Assembly: GCA_003342815.1 (NCBI GenBank) | Contig: PTEX01000272.1 | Location: 800,158 to 864,157, forward strand | Origin: Eudromia elegans | Lineage: Eukaryota; Chordata; Aves; Tinamiformes; Tinamidae | Reading direction: 5' to 3' | Length of the DNA stretch: 64,000 nt | Part shown: in pieces, positions 28,883 through 41,285 of the stretch | Numbering within the stretch: the first letter of the stretch is position 1 | Layout: each line of letters starts with the position of its first letter | Translations under genes and position numbers: made by a program | The notes under the pieces: generated by a model | Databases searched by the model: none | Told to the model about the DNA's origin: nothing | Seen by the model: the letters and a program-made list of their open reading frames with translations, nothing else

Positions 28883-31800
28883 ACTCTCCGGGGGAAGAAA
28901 AGAAAAAACTCAAAGACAAAACATATAGTCAATTATCATTGCTCATCATCAGTGTAAACAATATTTTGTAGACCAACACCTAGTAAAGCAGATGAAAGAT
29001 AATGGAGTTAATTTAATCTAGATTAGGTAAATACAGCTAGACAGCAATTGCAAAAAAGTATTTGAACTCAAGATCAAAGTTAAGCAATCAACTTGAATAG
29101 TCATTGGGAACTCAGTGCCAATACACTTATGTGGATAAGTTTCAGAAAACTTTTAAGCATATAAAAAAATATCTGCATGCAGTACATAACAACAATCTTG
29201 CTGGTATAAAGATAACTGCAATGGTGATGAATAGCAATCAGATTACTTCTAGTTACTAAAACATGGAGTACAGAGCTTATACAAAAAGTAAAGTCAGTGG
29301 ACAATGAAGAACACCTATCAACTTGTAAAAGAATTCGTAACTACTCAAAGGCTGTAATTCCACTGTATATTTAAACACGAATAGATGTTTGCCAATCGTT
29401 CAGTCTTGTCAATTCAGTAAAAATATTTTTTGCACAAAGCACTGTCCCCTCCTCCCCAAAAATAATAATAATAAAAAAATCCTCATTACATTTAGTTAAT
29501 TCCCAGACATCCTCACTGGAGGACCTGGGTATCCCTACCACCGCTCCATCCCTTCTGCCAGGTCAGGATGTGCAGACAGTACAAGCAACGCCCTGCTTCA
29601 GAGCTGCACGAAGAACCCCAGGAGAAACATGATCTTCCCCATACCCCATCACTTGGGCCTCCAATAGAGTTATTGAACTTGACTTGCTAAATCTTAACAT
29701 GAGTTAGTTTAATTCCTCTCTAATGTTCTTGGTAATTACAAGCTGCATTTACAATGCACACTGCGTACTTCATAACACCTCTGTTAGTATTTCCACATTC
29801 TGAAGTTGTAAAGTTGAAAGGGGGATTAATTTTATGTATTTATTCACATTGCTGAAGTTAACATCATCTACTTGTTTATTTAATACTAATTTTTCTACAT
29901 GGCAGACTCTAAATAAATCAGTAGTGCTAAACCTACTAACCCTGGAAAATGTTTCATAGAAATTTATAGTCAATTTGCTAGAATCTCATGCAGTCAAATG
30001 CAGTAAATTAAGTGTTCTATAGGTTTATGGCTCAGACTCCATGATGAGTGTGCATTAAAATGTATACTGAGAAGGCAAAAGTCACATGATGCTCATAAAT
30101 ATCTACTGAATGAAAAGTATGCAAAGAACAGTTAGACTATTACCTAAAGTGGAAAATCAGAGAATGGTGGAAAATAACACTAATGGTTGGTGAGGTGAGT
30201 GGTAGAGCAGATGGGGAGGATGGCAAGGTGTTGAAAATGATTGAAGCACCTTGAACAGGAAAACTATTTTATAAATGTTAAGTACATGATTAATCAATTT
30301 TCAGTTGATTATCTTTTTTGTCTTTTTTTTTTTTTGAATGACCTGTTACACTGAAAGTTTTATTTACATGCAGTGGATGTGATACCTTCTGCAGTCCTTC
30401 AAGCTGAAGAGGTTTGCCAACTTATCCGCTACAAGAGACATGAAGTTCAAATGTACATGTCTGTCGTAACTCTTAAAAAAAGGCAGTTTAGTGAGAGCTG
30501 AAAGGACTGCATGCACATATGTGCCTGCATATAACCTTCCCTGCCTTCCCCAAAGCGTCTCCAAGTGTGCTGGCAGAAGCACAACTGTCCTCCCCAGCAT
30601 CAATCCAGGGCCCTAAGTGTGGTGTAACTAAACTACTCGCTCCATCTTGGACTTCGGCAGACCAGAGATAACTGACAGTGCCCAGTGGACCAGGAGGAGC
30701 TACATGATACTGATTGCAACTGGCAAGACTAGAAATGGTCATGAGATCAGCAAAAAGGGCTAATTTTTCCCCAATGCAGCATGCAGTCATCAAAAATGGT
30801 ACATCTCCAAACAGGATAAAACCAGGAGTCAAAATCCATGTTCCAAAAAAAAGCTGCAGCCTTGATCCCATGGAGCTCACCTGTATGGCAGGAGGTCAGG
30901 GGGCTGCATGGCAGTGAACTGGTATGAGCTGGGATGCCCTCAAGATTCCTCTCCAGGGGCTAAGACACTGAAATGGTAAAAAACAAGACTTGGGCAATAG
31001 TAAATGTTCTCGAAACTCTGACTGCCCTATAGAGCCATCTTCAACAAATCTTTCTGCATTAAACCTAGAGTAAATACCACGCCCTCCCTTGCCACAACTT
31101 GGTAGCCGCAGGATAGTGATTAGTGATCTCACAGCAATTAACTTATGATGGCACAAGGTAGAGGAATCCTCCTAGTTCTCATCCAAATAGGTTCACATTT
31201 ATTGGTATAATTGGGAGGATGTACAAAGACAACTTAGACTTACCAAAGTGAAAGAGTAAGGATGGATAAATAAATATATAAATCTAAAAATGCTGAGGGA
31301 GTTTACACTTACAGCGAGTGGGGAGATAAAGAACTTAGTTACACTCCAAAATGAAATGCAGGCCTCAAAACAGTAATGTCTTCTACTGCAGTAGAAAATG
31401 ACTGCAACAAAGAACAGTTGAAGGTTGGACAAGTTTAAAGGTGCGCAGTAGAAGTCTGAGGTGATGCTGACAAAGCAGCTAAGACTTGGTCCCATTAAGT
31501 TGTGCTGATAGCCAGAATTTGATCCAGATTTTCCTTTCCCCTGTGTGACAAGTTAAAGAAGTGGGTCAAAAAGAAGAATTGAATACTATGTGTTGAATAT
31601 GAGGAAATATAGATGATGTATGATTGATATGAAGAAGCACCAGTGAATATAATAATCTGCAGATCTGTTAGGTCATTTGTTGATCTATAAACACCTAACC
31701 AGTTACATATTGTTATTTTCTTCTAACTGCCACCATCTGTCTCCACACACCGTCTCTGGAAGATTTATACTCTGTTACGTACATAGTTAGCAATGGATTA

Positions 31801-32841
31801 TTCCATCAGTCTATATCTAGCTGCAAAGGTTGTAGTAATACTGCACAAGCACAGATTGGTTCTCCAGTAATGAGCTGATCTCAGTTAAGTGTGCACTTAT
31901 GCAGAGCATCCTAATATCTGGCATGATTTAACATACCAAAGTCTGGATACAGGTGCAGTAGCCACTCCAGCAACACGTGGTTTCTGCTCGAGTGGCTGCC
32001 CAGTGTGAGATTTGCTGCCACCAACAGCAGCAGTGCCCTGCTTTGATGGAACAGGTAGCAAAAGATTTACCTCGTCCTAGCCAGATTTACAAGACCTTTT
32101 CTCTTTCATTTGTTTGTTGCTTTGCACCTTTCTGTACAGATCAGAACTAAATACAAATCAGAACTGCAGAAGCCATTTCACATGAATTTAGGGTATGATA
32201 CTTCAGGTCATACTTACAAGATATTTGTAAACCCAGGTCAGATGGACATGCTTACAATCCATAAGGAGAAATCCCTTTTCTTTAACCAAGAGATTTGAGC
32301 AAGAAAGCCACAAAGGAGGATTATCCTGACTGGAGCGCATAAAGGTTATTCTTTTAAACACTCTAGTAATAAGCAACTACTTACCTTTCTGGTCAGCCTA
32401 CTACTTCACTTCTTCATAAGTAAATTCAGTTCAGACACACAAATCTTTCACACTTTAGTGTGTTTTATCAGTCAAAGATCATCTGCAGTGTCAGACCTTT
32501 GCCATGAAACAATATTTTCCTGAGGAAAAAGACAGAAAAGGTGATGGCAAGTTAGCAGTTACACAACTCTTTAGCTGGACCCCTGTATATCTTCTGTGGG
32601 GAAAAAAAGTACTTGCTGTCATACAGAGACTTCTCTAGTTTAAGCAATACTCTGCATGTCTAGATGAGCATACCTCAAAAGTGAAAGAAACTTTACCATA
32701 GCTATAATAAATTAAAGACTTACTTAGAGCCAAAGCAGATGGAACAGAAAGATGAGCTAACTTTTCTATCACTGCTGCCTTATCTCTTTTTGTGTTCTCC
32801 CTAGTCTTTTCAGTTTTAGTCCTTTTTAATCTACAGGATTT

Positions 32842-32865
32842 AAAAAAAAAAAAAAAAAAAAAAAA
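32842..32865 (+). repeat. Poly(A) tract, 24 nt
   Basis: Uninterrupted A24. No AATAAA or recognisable retrocopy body precedes it, so it may be a simple homopolymer rather than a tail. Confidence 0.9.
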
Positions 32866-35800
32866 GTCAGGGTCCTTCAATTAGGTTATTCCATAATATG
32901 CTCTGACCAGCTCTGACTGTAGTGGTTCCAAAAATTCTGTTCAGATTGTGATCTCATTATCCTAATGAAAATCCATTTGCACACCTAAGGTATTTTTCTT
33001 TCCTAACATTTTTACCCTTCAACCATTTGCAAGTTAATGGAATTTAAGCCAAAATGGTCATTTTCACATATGTATATACAATATATTTACAAATTCAAAT
33101 GATTCTCACATGTCATAAACTTCATGTATCATAACGATTCCTCATATATCATAAATATCATAATAGTATAATAGTCCTCAAGATTTAATTCAATTACTCA
33201 TTCTGCTAACACGATACCAAAACCAAATAACACATCTGAATCAAAATTTTCTGAAGAAGACTGAGAACAACCATCCCACTATCAATAACAGAGAAGTTAA
33301 TTAAGCTAATATCCCGCTTCCAATAGCACCTTGCAGAGTTGTTTTCTTCCCAGCTTAATTTTCCTTGGTCGCACTTGATCAGGAATTGTTGATGGACACG
33401 CAACAACTATTTCCAGGGAGAAAATGTATCTTGTAACAAAGAACAGGGAAGATAGAACAGATGGATTAAGGACAGTGATATATCTCTGATGAACATTCAG
33501 TTTGCAGTAAGCTCCAGATTCCTGAGAGGGCAGCTTGAAGCATTTAAGAGGACAGCTTGTGCAATTAATAAATCTTTACCTAGAATTTAGAAAACTCATC
33601 AAGGTAAAATCTAATAACCTCTTTAGAATATATTCAGAGTGCTAATAGATACTGTTAGCACAACCGAAATAAAAAACATGTTTCTCCTCAACTAGAGCAA
33701 TTCTGTCCAGGAAATTACACATGGAAATAAGATTTTATCATAGCACATGCCTAGAAAAGTCAGTGGCTTTGCACTGTGTACACAGGCTGCACATGATCAG
33801 CTAGCTCAGAACATTAAAGGAGTTTTTTGTATCTCACTTGATATCAGACCTCTGTAAAACCTGGGCTAATGGTCAGAATCCCCTAATTCTGCACGGAAGA
33901 AAAACACAAACCCTTATTCCCACATCAAGATTTTCCCAATATATAGAATTATTCTTGGGTCTTCTCTGTCCACTTGTTATTTCTTGACATTGAACGTCTG
34001 CTTTTCTACACGTCTCTTTTTGCTTGATCTTCTGTCTTACTCGGAAAAGTGCACCCTTCCTGTACTTTTTTGCTTAAGATATTTCTCAGCATTTTATCTA
34101 TCCTCACACATCATCCCAGTTTAGTAAAGCCTGTATGAACATCTGTGTCTATGCAGTTTGAAGTACAGCTCCATACACGCCAAAAAAATCAACTGATCAA
34201 TCTTCCTCATGCCTCAAACTGTGAAATCTCTATCTACAGATCCTGTAATCTGAAGTGTTCACAGAAGACTACCAAATAGCTTCTTAAAAGCTATTTTGTA
34301 TATACTACCTTGAATACCGACTCAGTGACAGATCACACAAAAGTATGATTTTATATATATACTTCTCCATTTATGAAAGTAATTATTTTAATAAATCTTC
34401 TTCTCTCTTCCTCCACAATAGGTGCATCAGTTCTAGTGACTTCTTTTACTTCAGGCACATTATAATAAAAAATTATGGTTGCATTAAACTTGTTATAATT
34501 TTGCTGCTTGCTTACAACTTCAGCAAATTTTGCCAGTTAAGCTGAAGTTTTCATGCTTTTCTCTGCTTCAGGATGTACTAAATTTATTTAATGTCTCTGC
34601 AGAAACAGTTCAAACATTTCCCAGAAAGGGCTCAATAGAGGGAAAATATATATAGGTAAAGCTACTCATGTAAGTCAGTGAATTTGTTAATTAATACAAA
34701 CCCTTTCCATTCTTTCCACCTTGATAAAGGCATACACACATTTGTCATAACATTTAGAAAAACAGAAATCTTGCTTTGCTTAAGCTTTAAGCGAAACTGG
34801 TATCTCAGTTATTTGAAAGTTTTAGTTTGCCTTGCAAGTTTTCAAACCATCTCATTGGTTTGGTAGTCTTTTGAAATATTTTCTTCTATGTAATGTATTA
34901 GTCACACTCATTTTACAGTATTTTCCAGCATAACTAGAAACGACTCAGACCTCTACCATTTAGAGATCCTCTACCTTCTAGGATGAGGAGATCAAGTACA
35001 TATTCAACTATTTTGTCTTTTAGCACAAATGCTTTTATGACCGAGTCAAGAATAGGGAAGAACCTTAGCTATCAGTATGACCCTCCTGCTGTCTGTCTTA
35101 CACAGGTGATCTGGATAACACCACATGCAGCTACTTAGCTAAGAAAATCAACAAATAAAAAGCATGCACCACAGAATCTGAGCAAGACAAATGTAAGGTT
35201 GAGAGGACAACAGCAAGAATTGCAAATACTTAATTTTTTTTATGCCTTTGTTTCCTTGCAACACAGGAAAGAAAACAATTATCTAGATCATCCAAACTAC
35301 TATTCCAACCACTGTTACAACTCTCCGTAAGTCCCAACATATACAAATATAGTTTCATGAAAACTTAGCCTGCAGATGATGTTCAGCATCAAAGAGTTAA
35401 ACTTCTGAGTTATTCATTTTATACTTCACTTATGTGTGTCACTGGCCCATATTCCTTCTATCTTTACATACTTACAGTGTTCCACTCTTATTCTATAGGT
35501 GGAAGAGACAAGTTCTGCACAGTCCATATGCTTCTCCCTCATCGCTACTGGTGACTCAGCTCTGTCTTGCACTCAAGGTGTTTGTGTTGCAGTCTAGAAA
35601 CACTTGGTTTGAGCTGTGTAGTACTCTTGGTGTACTTATGCACTCAGCCCCATCAGCGTTTGATTTATCCAGATAACAAGAAGAGCAAGTTGGACCAAGA
35701 CCATCACATGTGTACAGCATGTTATTCTTAGAATGGATCCAGACTTTACATAGTAGTGGCCAAGCTCTATCCTGCATTCAACAGCACAGGGCTAAATTAA

Positions 35801-36049
35801 TCCTCCAAAAGACAGGGAATCACCATTATCAAACAATGATCAAATTAAAAATATAAAAATATAAAAAATATATATCAGATGAAAATAATATCTAAAAATA
35901 ATACACTAAAACAAATTCACTGTTCCTATTAAAGATGTCTGGAGAGTAACCTTTAAGGGAAGGTTATCTTGTTACACCTCATTAAAAAGAAATCCCACAA
36001 GACAAGGTAACGAAGAACCAGTCGTGTCTCTTACCAAATGACGTAGGAA

Positions 36050-36084
36050 ATTCTGTTACCCAAGGGCGCCCATTCTGTTACCCA
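36050..36084. repeat. 13-bp direct repeat
   Basis: attctgttaccca at 36050-36062 and again at 36072-36084, separated by nine bases (agggcgccc). Confidence 0.9.
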
Positions 36085-37854
36085 GATAGGCAAATCACAC
36101 CCATGGCTACAGTGAACTCACCATCCACCTCATGCAGAAAAGTTGCTGAACCATGACCAAGAGTCCTTGCAATTGTGGTTTCAGGACAACCTCTCCTAAT
36201 TTAGATGGCTAGCATCTGATGTGAGCATTTTCTGATACTTGATAAAGGAAGAAATGGATCTTCATCCTAGATTTCAAACCATTTTTAGCAGAAAGTCATA
36301 GACTGCAAACCAGTCTCTAACCATGAAGACAACATAACCATTTAGATTAGCGAGGTTGTAAAGAGAAACATGACAAACTAAGGGTCATTTCCTAGCTGGG
36401 AAGAATCCTCACAGCCACTGATTAGTTGCTGGATTGACAATACAAACTGAGTAAATTTGATAAGTTCATGAATTTTATCTAATAGATTCTACTATTCCCA
36501 GAGGTCATTTATAGCCTATGAGAAGGGTATGCCTAAACATGCATGAGCTCCCCCGGGTTCAATCAGTTGCTTTCATGCCTGGATTTAATTCCACATTTTG
36601 ATTTCAAGCCATTAAGCTTCATTTATATGGAACACCTTTAGAAGACAACCCGCCTTCTTTGCCACACTGAACACACTAACATCTTCATCTGAGCTAGAAC
36701 TGCAATGATATATGTAAAGGGACAGCTGGTAGGACTGTGAGCTTTAAACATCTACTGCCTTAAGTGTTCCGGGACAACTTTTTATCTGTCTCTGGTGCAC
36801 ACTGAAAGTAAATCAACTGAATAAGAAATCAATAGAGACACATATGAATGCTATTTGCATAACTACTGGCTAGTTGTGATGCAAAGATCTCCTGCTCCTG
36901 AAATAACTTACCTGACTGAGTTTCATTCATCTGCTTGTACAGCAATTTCAAGTCAATGAGATTCACTGTCCTGGAGTACTGGTAATAGAGCTCTTAAGTC
37001 TGGTCTTCAGGGCTATTCTAAATCAGCATCACAGGTGCCCTGTACTAACTGTCCCACCACTTTCTTATAAAGACACTTTTAAGGTCATGAAGATCCCTGC
37101 CCGCCACATTCAGCTTCCAGAATCAAACCCTCAGATACACTATCAATTAGAAAATTTTCATGCATACAAGGAAGTAAATTCTCTTCATGTATGATAAATA
37201 TATTTGTCAATAATTCACCATGCAATTGTGTCACATCAAAGAACAACATTTACAAGTACTACAAAAAAGTTGTTCGGTCATATAATTTAATGTATGTTGA
37301 AACCTAATTAGCCTTTTAAGTCAAGCTGATTATATCTTTTTAAATGTTTGTTTTTCTTATTTGCCATAAATAACCATTTAAACACAGAAATACATTAAGC
37401 AGCATTTCATCTGAATCCTATCAAACAAAGCTACCGAAGCATGAGGACTATATAACCAGTGAAGCAGAAGACCATGCTATTACATGGATAAATGCTCTAG
37501 AGTTACCGAAGCAACACAAAAGCCATCATAGGAACATGACTTTAGAAACCTTATAAGCAACTCATTTCAGGGCAAAGTTCATCCACTCAAAAAAAAAAAA
37601 ATCATATTTATGTGTGCATGTATGTAAGCCATTCAATCTCCAAAAAATCCCACTAAACACACACACACAGGGTAGAATAATTTTTTTGTTTTTCATCCAA
37701 CCACCTCTAGAAAGTATAGGAAATATAAAATAGAACTCAAAGCCACGTAAGAAATGTTTATATATATTAATATATTTAAATGGAAACACTTAAAGATACA
37801 AATATATATTATACACAAAAGGGAACATTCTTGGCGTATTTGTTCTCTGGAAAA

Positions 37855-38285
37855 CTGCCGCCCCGGGGTGCCCTGGATCGCAGTGACTCTGCCCGGAGGA
37901 GGGCGGTTCGCCCACCCCCGATGTCCCTTTAGGGACATCAGACCCTGCCCCTGGGCTCTTGTCACCCGGTGAGGTTGTGCCAGGGCGCGGGGCAGAGCGG
38001 GTGCCCCTCATCCTCCTTCCCTTCCAACCGCCGTCGAGGCCGCCATTTCACGAAGCTTGACTGGGCCTGGCTGCCACCTGCGGCTCCTCAGCCAAGAGCC
38101 CATCTCGCGCTGCCCGTTTTACCACGAGGCAGCCGTGGAGATACCACCACAGACAGCACCAAGTGCAGCCACAGTAACGCCTCGGGGCACCATGCCCGCC
38201 ACCACGGCCAGCAAAGCCCGGGCCTTGGGACACCGAGCAGCGCATGGCCCTGGGCGTCCTGCACCCCCTGCCAAAGCACTGCTGC
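37855..38285. promoter_or_regulatory. Isolated CpG-rich island
   Basis: About 430 bp with roughly 30 CpG dinucleotides by eye, embedded in AT-rich sequence. It contains a GCCGCCATTT element matching the YY1 core (38039-38048) and a GATGTCCCT/AGGGACATC hairpin. No identifiable exon is attached. Six-frame reading shows open frames because of high GC, but no recognisable domain. It could be an orphan promoter, a lost-gene remnant, or part of a GC-rich repeat. Confidence 0.6.
37920..37939. repeat. Short inverted repeat (9-bp arms)
   Basis: GATGTCCCT at 37920-37928 and AGGGACATC at 37931-37939, separated by TT, inside the CpG island. Confidence 0.9.
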
Positions 38286-38518
38286 TCACAGGGTATTTTC
38301 CTTTTTTTTCCTTTTTTTTTTTTTTCCTGCCCCACATTTTACCTGGAACAGGGGAAGGCTAGTGGAGCTCATTTGTTTCCAACTGCAAACATTTGTTCAT
38401 TACCCCAGGCTGATCACCAGGGTAAAGAACAAACATTTGCTGCATTGATGAAATAGGGCAAAAGAACAATGAGTAAATGCCTAGGGACTCACCAGGCTAA
38501 CATTTACAGTTGTTTTAG

Positions 38519-38532
38519 TTAACTCGAGTTAA
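38519..38532. promoter_or_regulatory. Perfect 14-bp palindrome with TAAT cores
   Basis: TTAACTCGAGTTAA is self-complementary. It is followed at once by AATTGCCAATTAATGC, giving a cluster of homeodomain-type TTAA/TAAT cores about 230 bp from the CpG island. A regulatory role is inference. Confidence 0.5.
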
Positions 38533-39193
38533 TTGCCAATTAATGCATGCCACTACACAACCAAAAATTCTAATCTAGGGAGTCCCAAAGTGAAGGCCCT
38601 TAATTTCTTATGTTTTAATTATTTATTTAGTCAACCTTAACATTCTCACACTTTCAAGATATATGTGCGAAGGGATTCTTTAAAGTAACCTGTTCAAACT
38701 ATGAGATGCTCCACGATACAGGGTTCCAAATGCTAGGGTATGTTATCAGTGAAAGGAGTTGAAATGCCCTTTTTTTCCCTGTTTTTTTTTTTTTAAATAT
38801 ATATATATATGTATATGTATATATTCAAAGATTGTAGAGTCTTTTTACTGAAAGCTAGCCTGCAGCAATTTATTTTCATAATAATAAAATGCTAAAAGAT
38901 AAATGAATGCAATCAAGGAATAAAAATAACCCAAGATTTTTTGCAAGATGGCAGCGAGCGCCCAATGCCACAGACACTGGTACTGCTCCACAAATAGGAA
39001 CACCAAGCAAGCCACACAAACATACGGCAAAAGAAAGTTGGTTAACTTGAGTAACATTGTCAATGTCAAGTTTAGACTCAAGGTAATTTTCATAAATAAG
39101 ATATAAATCACCTATCTTGTTTCAGTGAAAATATCACTATATTAAACTAATATATTATGCATGTGTTACTATATTAACCTAATTTTGATGAGC

Positions 39194-39217
39194 TTTTTTT
39201 TTTTTTTTTTTTTTTTT
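39194..39217 (-). repeat. Poly(T) tract, 24 nt
   Basis: Uninterrupted T24, followed by about 220 bp of moderately GC sequence (to about 39430). Read on the minus strand this looks like a body with a poly(A) tail, but no gene or SINE family is recognised. Confidence 0.85.
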
Positions 39218-39266
39218 GGCACAAGCAGTCGAACCTGCCGGAATAAATAGGGTTTCCTTGGTCATT

Positions 39267-39281
39267 GCTGCCCTCTAGTGA
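39267..39281 (-). promoter_or_regulatory. CTCF-like motif (minus orientation)
   Basis: GCTGCCCTCTAGTGA is close to the reverse complement of the CTCF core, with one mismatch in the GCC..TGG segment. This is a motif match only. Confidence 0.3.
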
Positions 39282-41153
39282 TTGCACAAAACAAGTGGCT
39301 TTAGAGGCAAAGAAACCACGAAGCCGAAAGATTTCCCCTCCTCACCATAGCTGCTGTCTGTAATGGGCTGGGTGTTGTTGAAGTATGTCAGTAGTTTGTG
39401 AGAGCAAAATCTTAAATGGGGCCTTAAAACATGGTTTGAATAAGCAAAGTATTTGCATGAAAAAGTATACATTATTTTTGTGCTGTTTGATGTAGTTGTT
39501 ATGGAGTATGTTGCATGTTGTATTTATGTGTGTAGTTGTATGTAGTATGTTTGATGTAGACTAGGTGTCTTTCTGCAGTTATTGTAATTACAAACACTGC
39601 TTCTGAAGCTGATTTACAGACTAAACTGAAGTGACAGAAGATCATTTGGAAATGTTTGCAAGAGGTTGATCAACCTTGTCTGTGTCTGGATGATACTTAA
39701 CACTAAAAAAAGGCACAGAAAGTCCTCAGTAAAAGCCACTGATTTGTGATGTTTGAATGTAATAATAAACATATATTTCCATATATGGAAAACTTAGCAA
39801 AATTACAGTCAGAAATTATTTTGTACTGTGTTAAAATAGTGCCTGCCAAATTATTCAGAAATGTTAAAATTGCTTAAAGGAAATCTTTATTACATGACAC
39901 CTAATTCAATGAATGAATGAATTGGTCAATACATTAATATGGTTTATATACGTGCTGGTGTTTACACTACTGATGATTTTAAAAATAAACACAATTCATT
40001 TCAAAATGACATTTCAAAAAGACATTTCAAAAAAGACTGTGTACATCATTGCCTTCTTTCCATAAATTCCTCATATGCAGATTCTCCCCTCATTTAAATT
40101 ACAGTAAATAAGTACTATAAGGCTTTGTACAAATCAAGAGCTATCTTTTCCTCCTTGTATTTTATGTATATTTTGTAGTGGACAAATTGTTTGATAGGCC
40201 TTAACTTTTTAGTTCCAAATTTCTCATATTTTCTGACAGATACTTTTGTTTAATTTATAAAAATTAATTTTAATGGGACTTTGTCTGTATTATGAATAAT
40301 TCTGGAAATCCTACTCTTTGATGTAGTTTCCTTAGGCAAAATCTTAAACCAGATTTATTTGATCAGCATGAATGCCAGTTAACTAGATTAAACATAGTAA
40401 AACATATTAGCATAAACCCAACAGGGTTGTATTTGTAGAGAACAACTGGTAGTAAATACATCTGAATCCTACAAAGTAAATCTCTAGTTAGACTCTACAA
40501 AGTAAATGTATAACAATAAAATCTAATTACTGTAACTAACAGTATAATAACTTACACTAGCATAGGTGTGTTGATGGGAGAGAGGTAGGAAGGGGTTACT
40601 GCACCCTTAATGTTTCCTCCTATAATTACACTTCAGATACTTAACCGGTGTTTTTCAAAATGTGTGCTGGAAGGAGAAATGGTTGTCTTACGAAATTACT
40701 GATGATTTCTTCTCAGTAAAGAGAGACATTACCATTCTAGAAGAAAGAAATGGTCTGTTCAAAAAATAATATTTACGATGCTACTGCCTGTATCAAATTA
40801 TTATCTATTACTATGATGATATTAAAATCAGTTGACATTGGGCAATTATAAACTTAAAGTTGTGCATTTTTGTAATCCAGATGATTGCTTCCTTTTCAAG
40901 TCCTTGGTGCAGGGCAGCACTGATGCACCCTGGCTGCTTATCAAAATCACATTTCCCTTCTGCTGAATAGCCAGTCACATAGAAGTAGAGTGGAAAGGGG
41001 AAATCTGGTGTAACTGGGGCACATGCTGGAGCATGCACAGGGGCCCAGAAGATTAAAATTAGTCTTGGGTCCACATTTTTTCATGAGAGGACAAGACTGT
41101 CATGAGCAGCTGGCTTTAATGAAGTTATCTTTTGAAAAAGAAATGAGAGATAC

Positions 41154-41285
41154 AGAGAAGGGAAGGGAAAGGAAGGGAAGGGAAGGGAAAAGGGAAGGGA
41201 AAAGGGAAGGGGAAAGGGAAGGGAAAAGGGAAGGGAAGGGAAAAGGGAAGAGAAAAGGGAAGGGAAAAGGGAGGGAAGGAAAAAG
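41154..41285 (+). repeat. 132-nt uninterrupted purine tract, (GGGAA/GGGAAAA)n
   Basis: Every base from 41154 to 41285 on the plus strand is A or G, built of GGGAA and GGGAAAA units. The long open frames of Lys/Arg/Glu/Gly repeats here are an artefact of this composition. Confidence 0.95.

Larger units (their letters stand above)
23991..37854. other. Gene-free stretch, about 13.9 kb
   Basis: Unique AT-rich DNA with microsatellites. Moderately GC-rich patches occur at about 24.96-25.2, 29.51-29.66 and 30.5-30.96 kb. Homeodomain-core-rich, low-repeat stretches near 27.53-27.86 and 37.14-37.42 kb could be conserved noncoding elements. No exon is recognised. Confidence 0.7.

Noticed and set aside
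30488-30880. 130-codon minus-strand ORF
   Set aside because: No domain, signal or splice context, and it overlaps another chance ORF. Its GC is slightly above that of its surroundings, nothing more.
37969-38448. 159-codon plus-strand ORF over the CpG island
   Set aside because: High GC keeps all frames open. It ends in poly-Phe/Ser from a T-run, overlaps comparable ORFs in other frames, and shows no recognisable domain.
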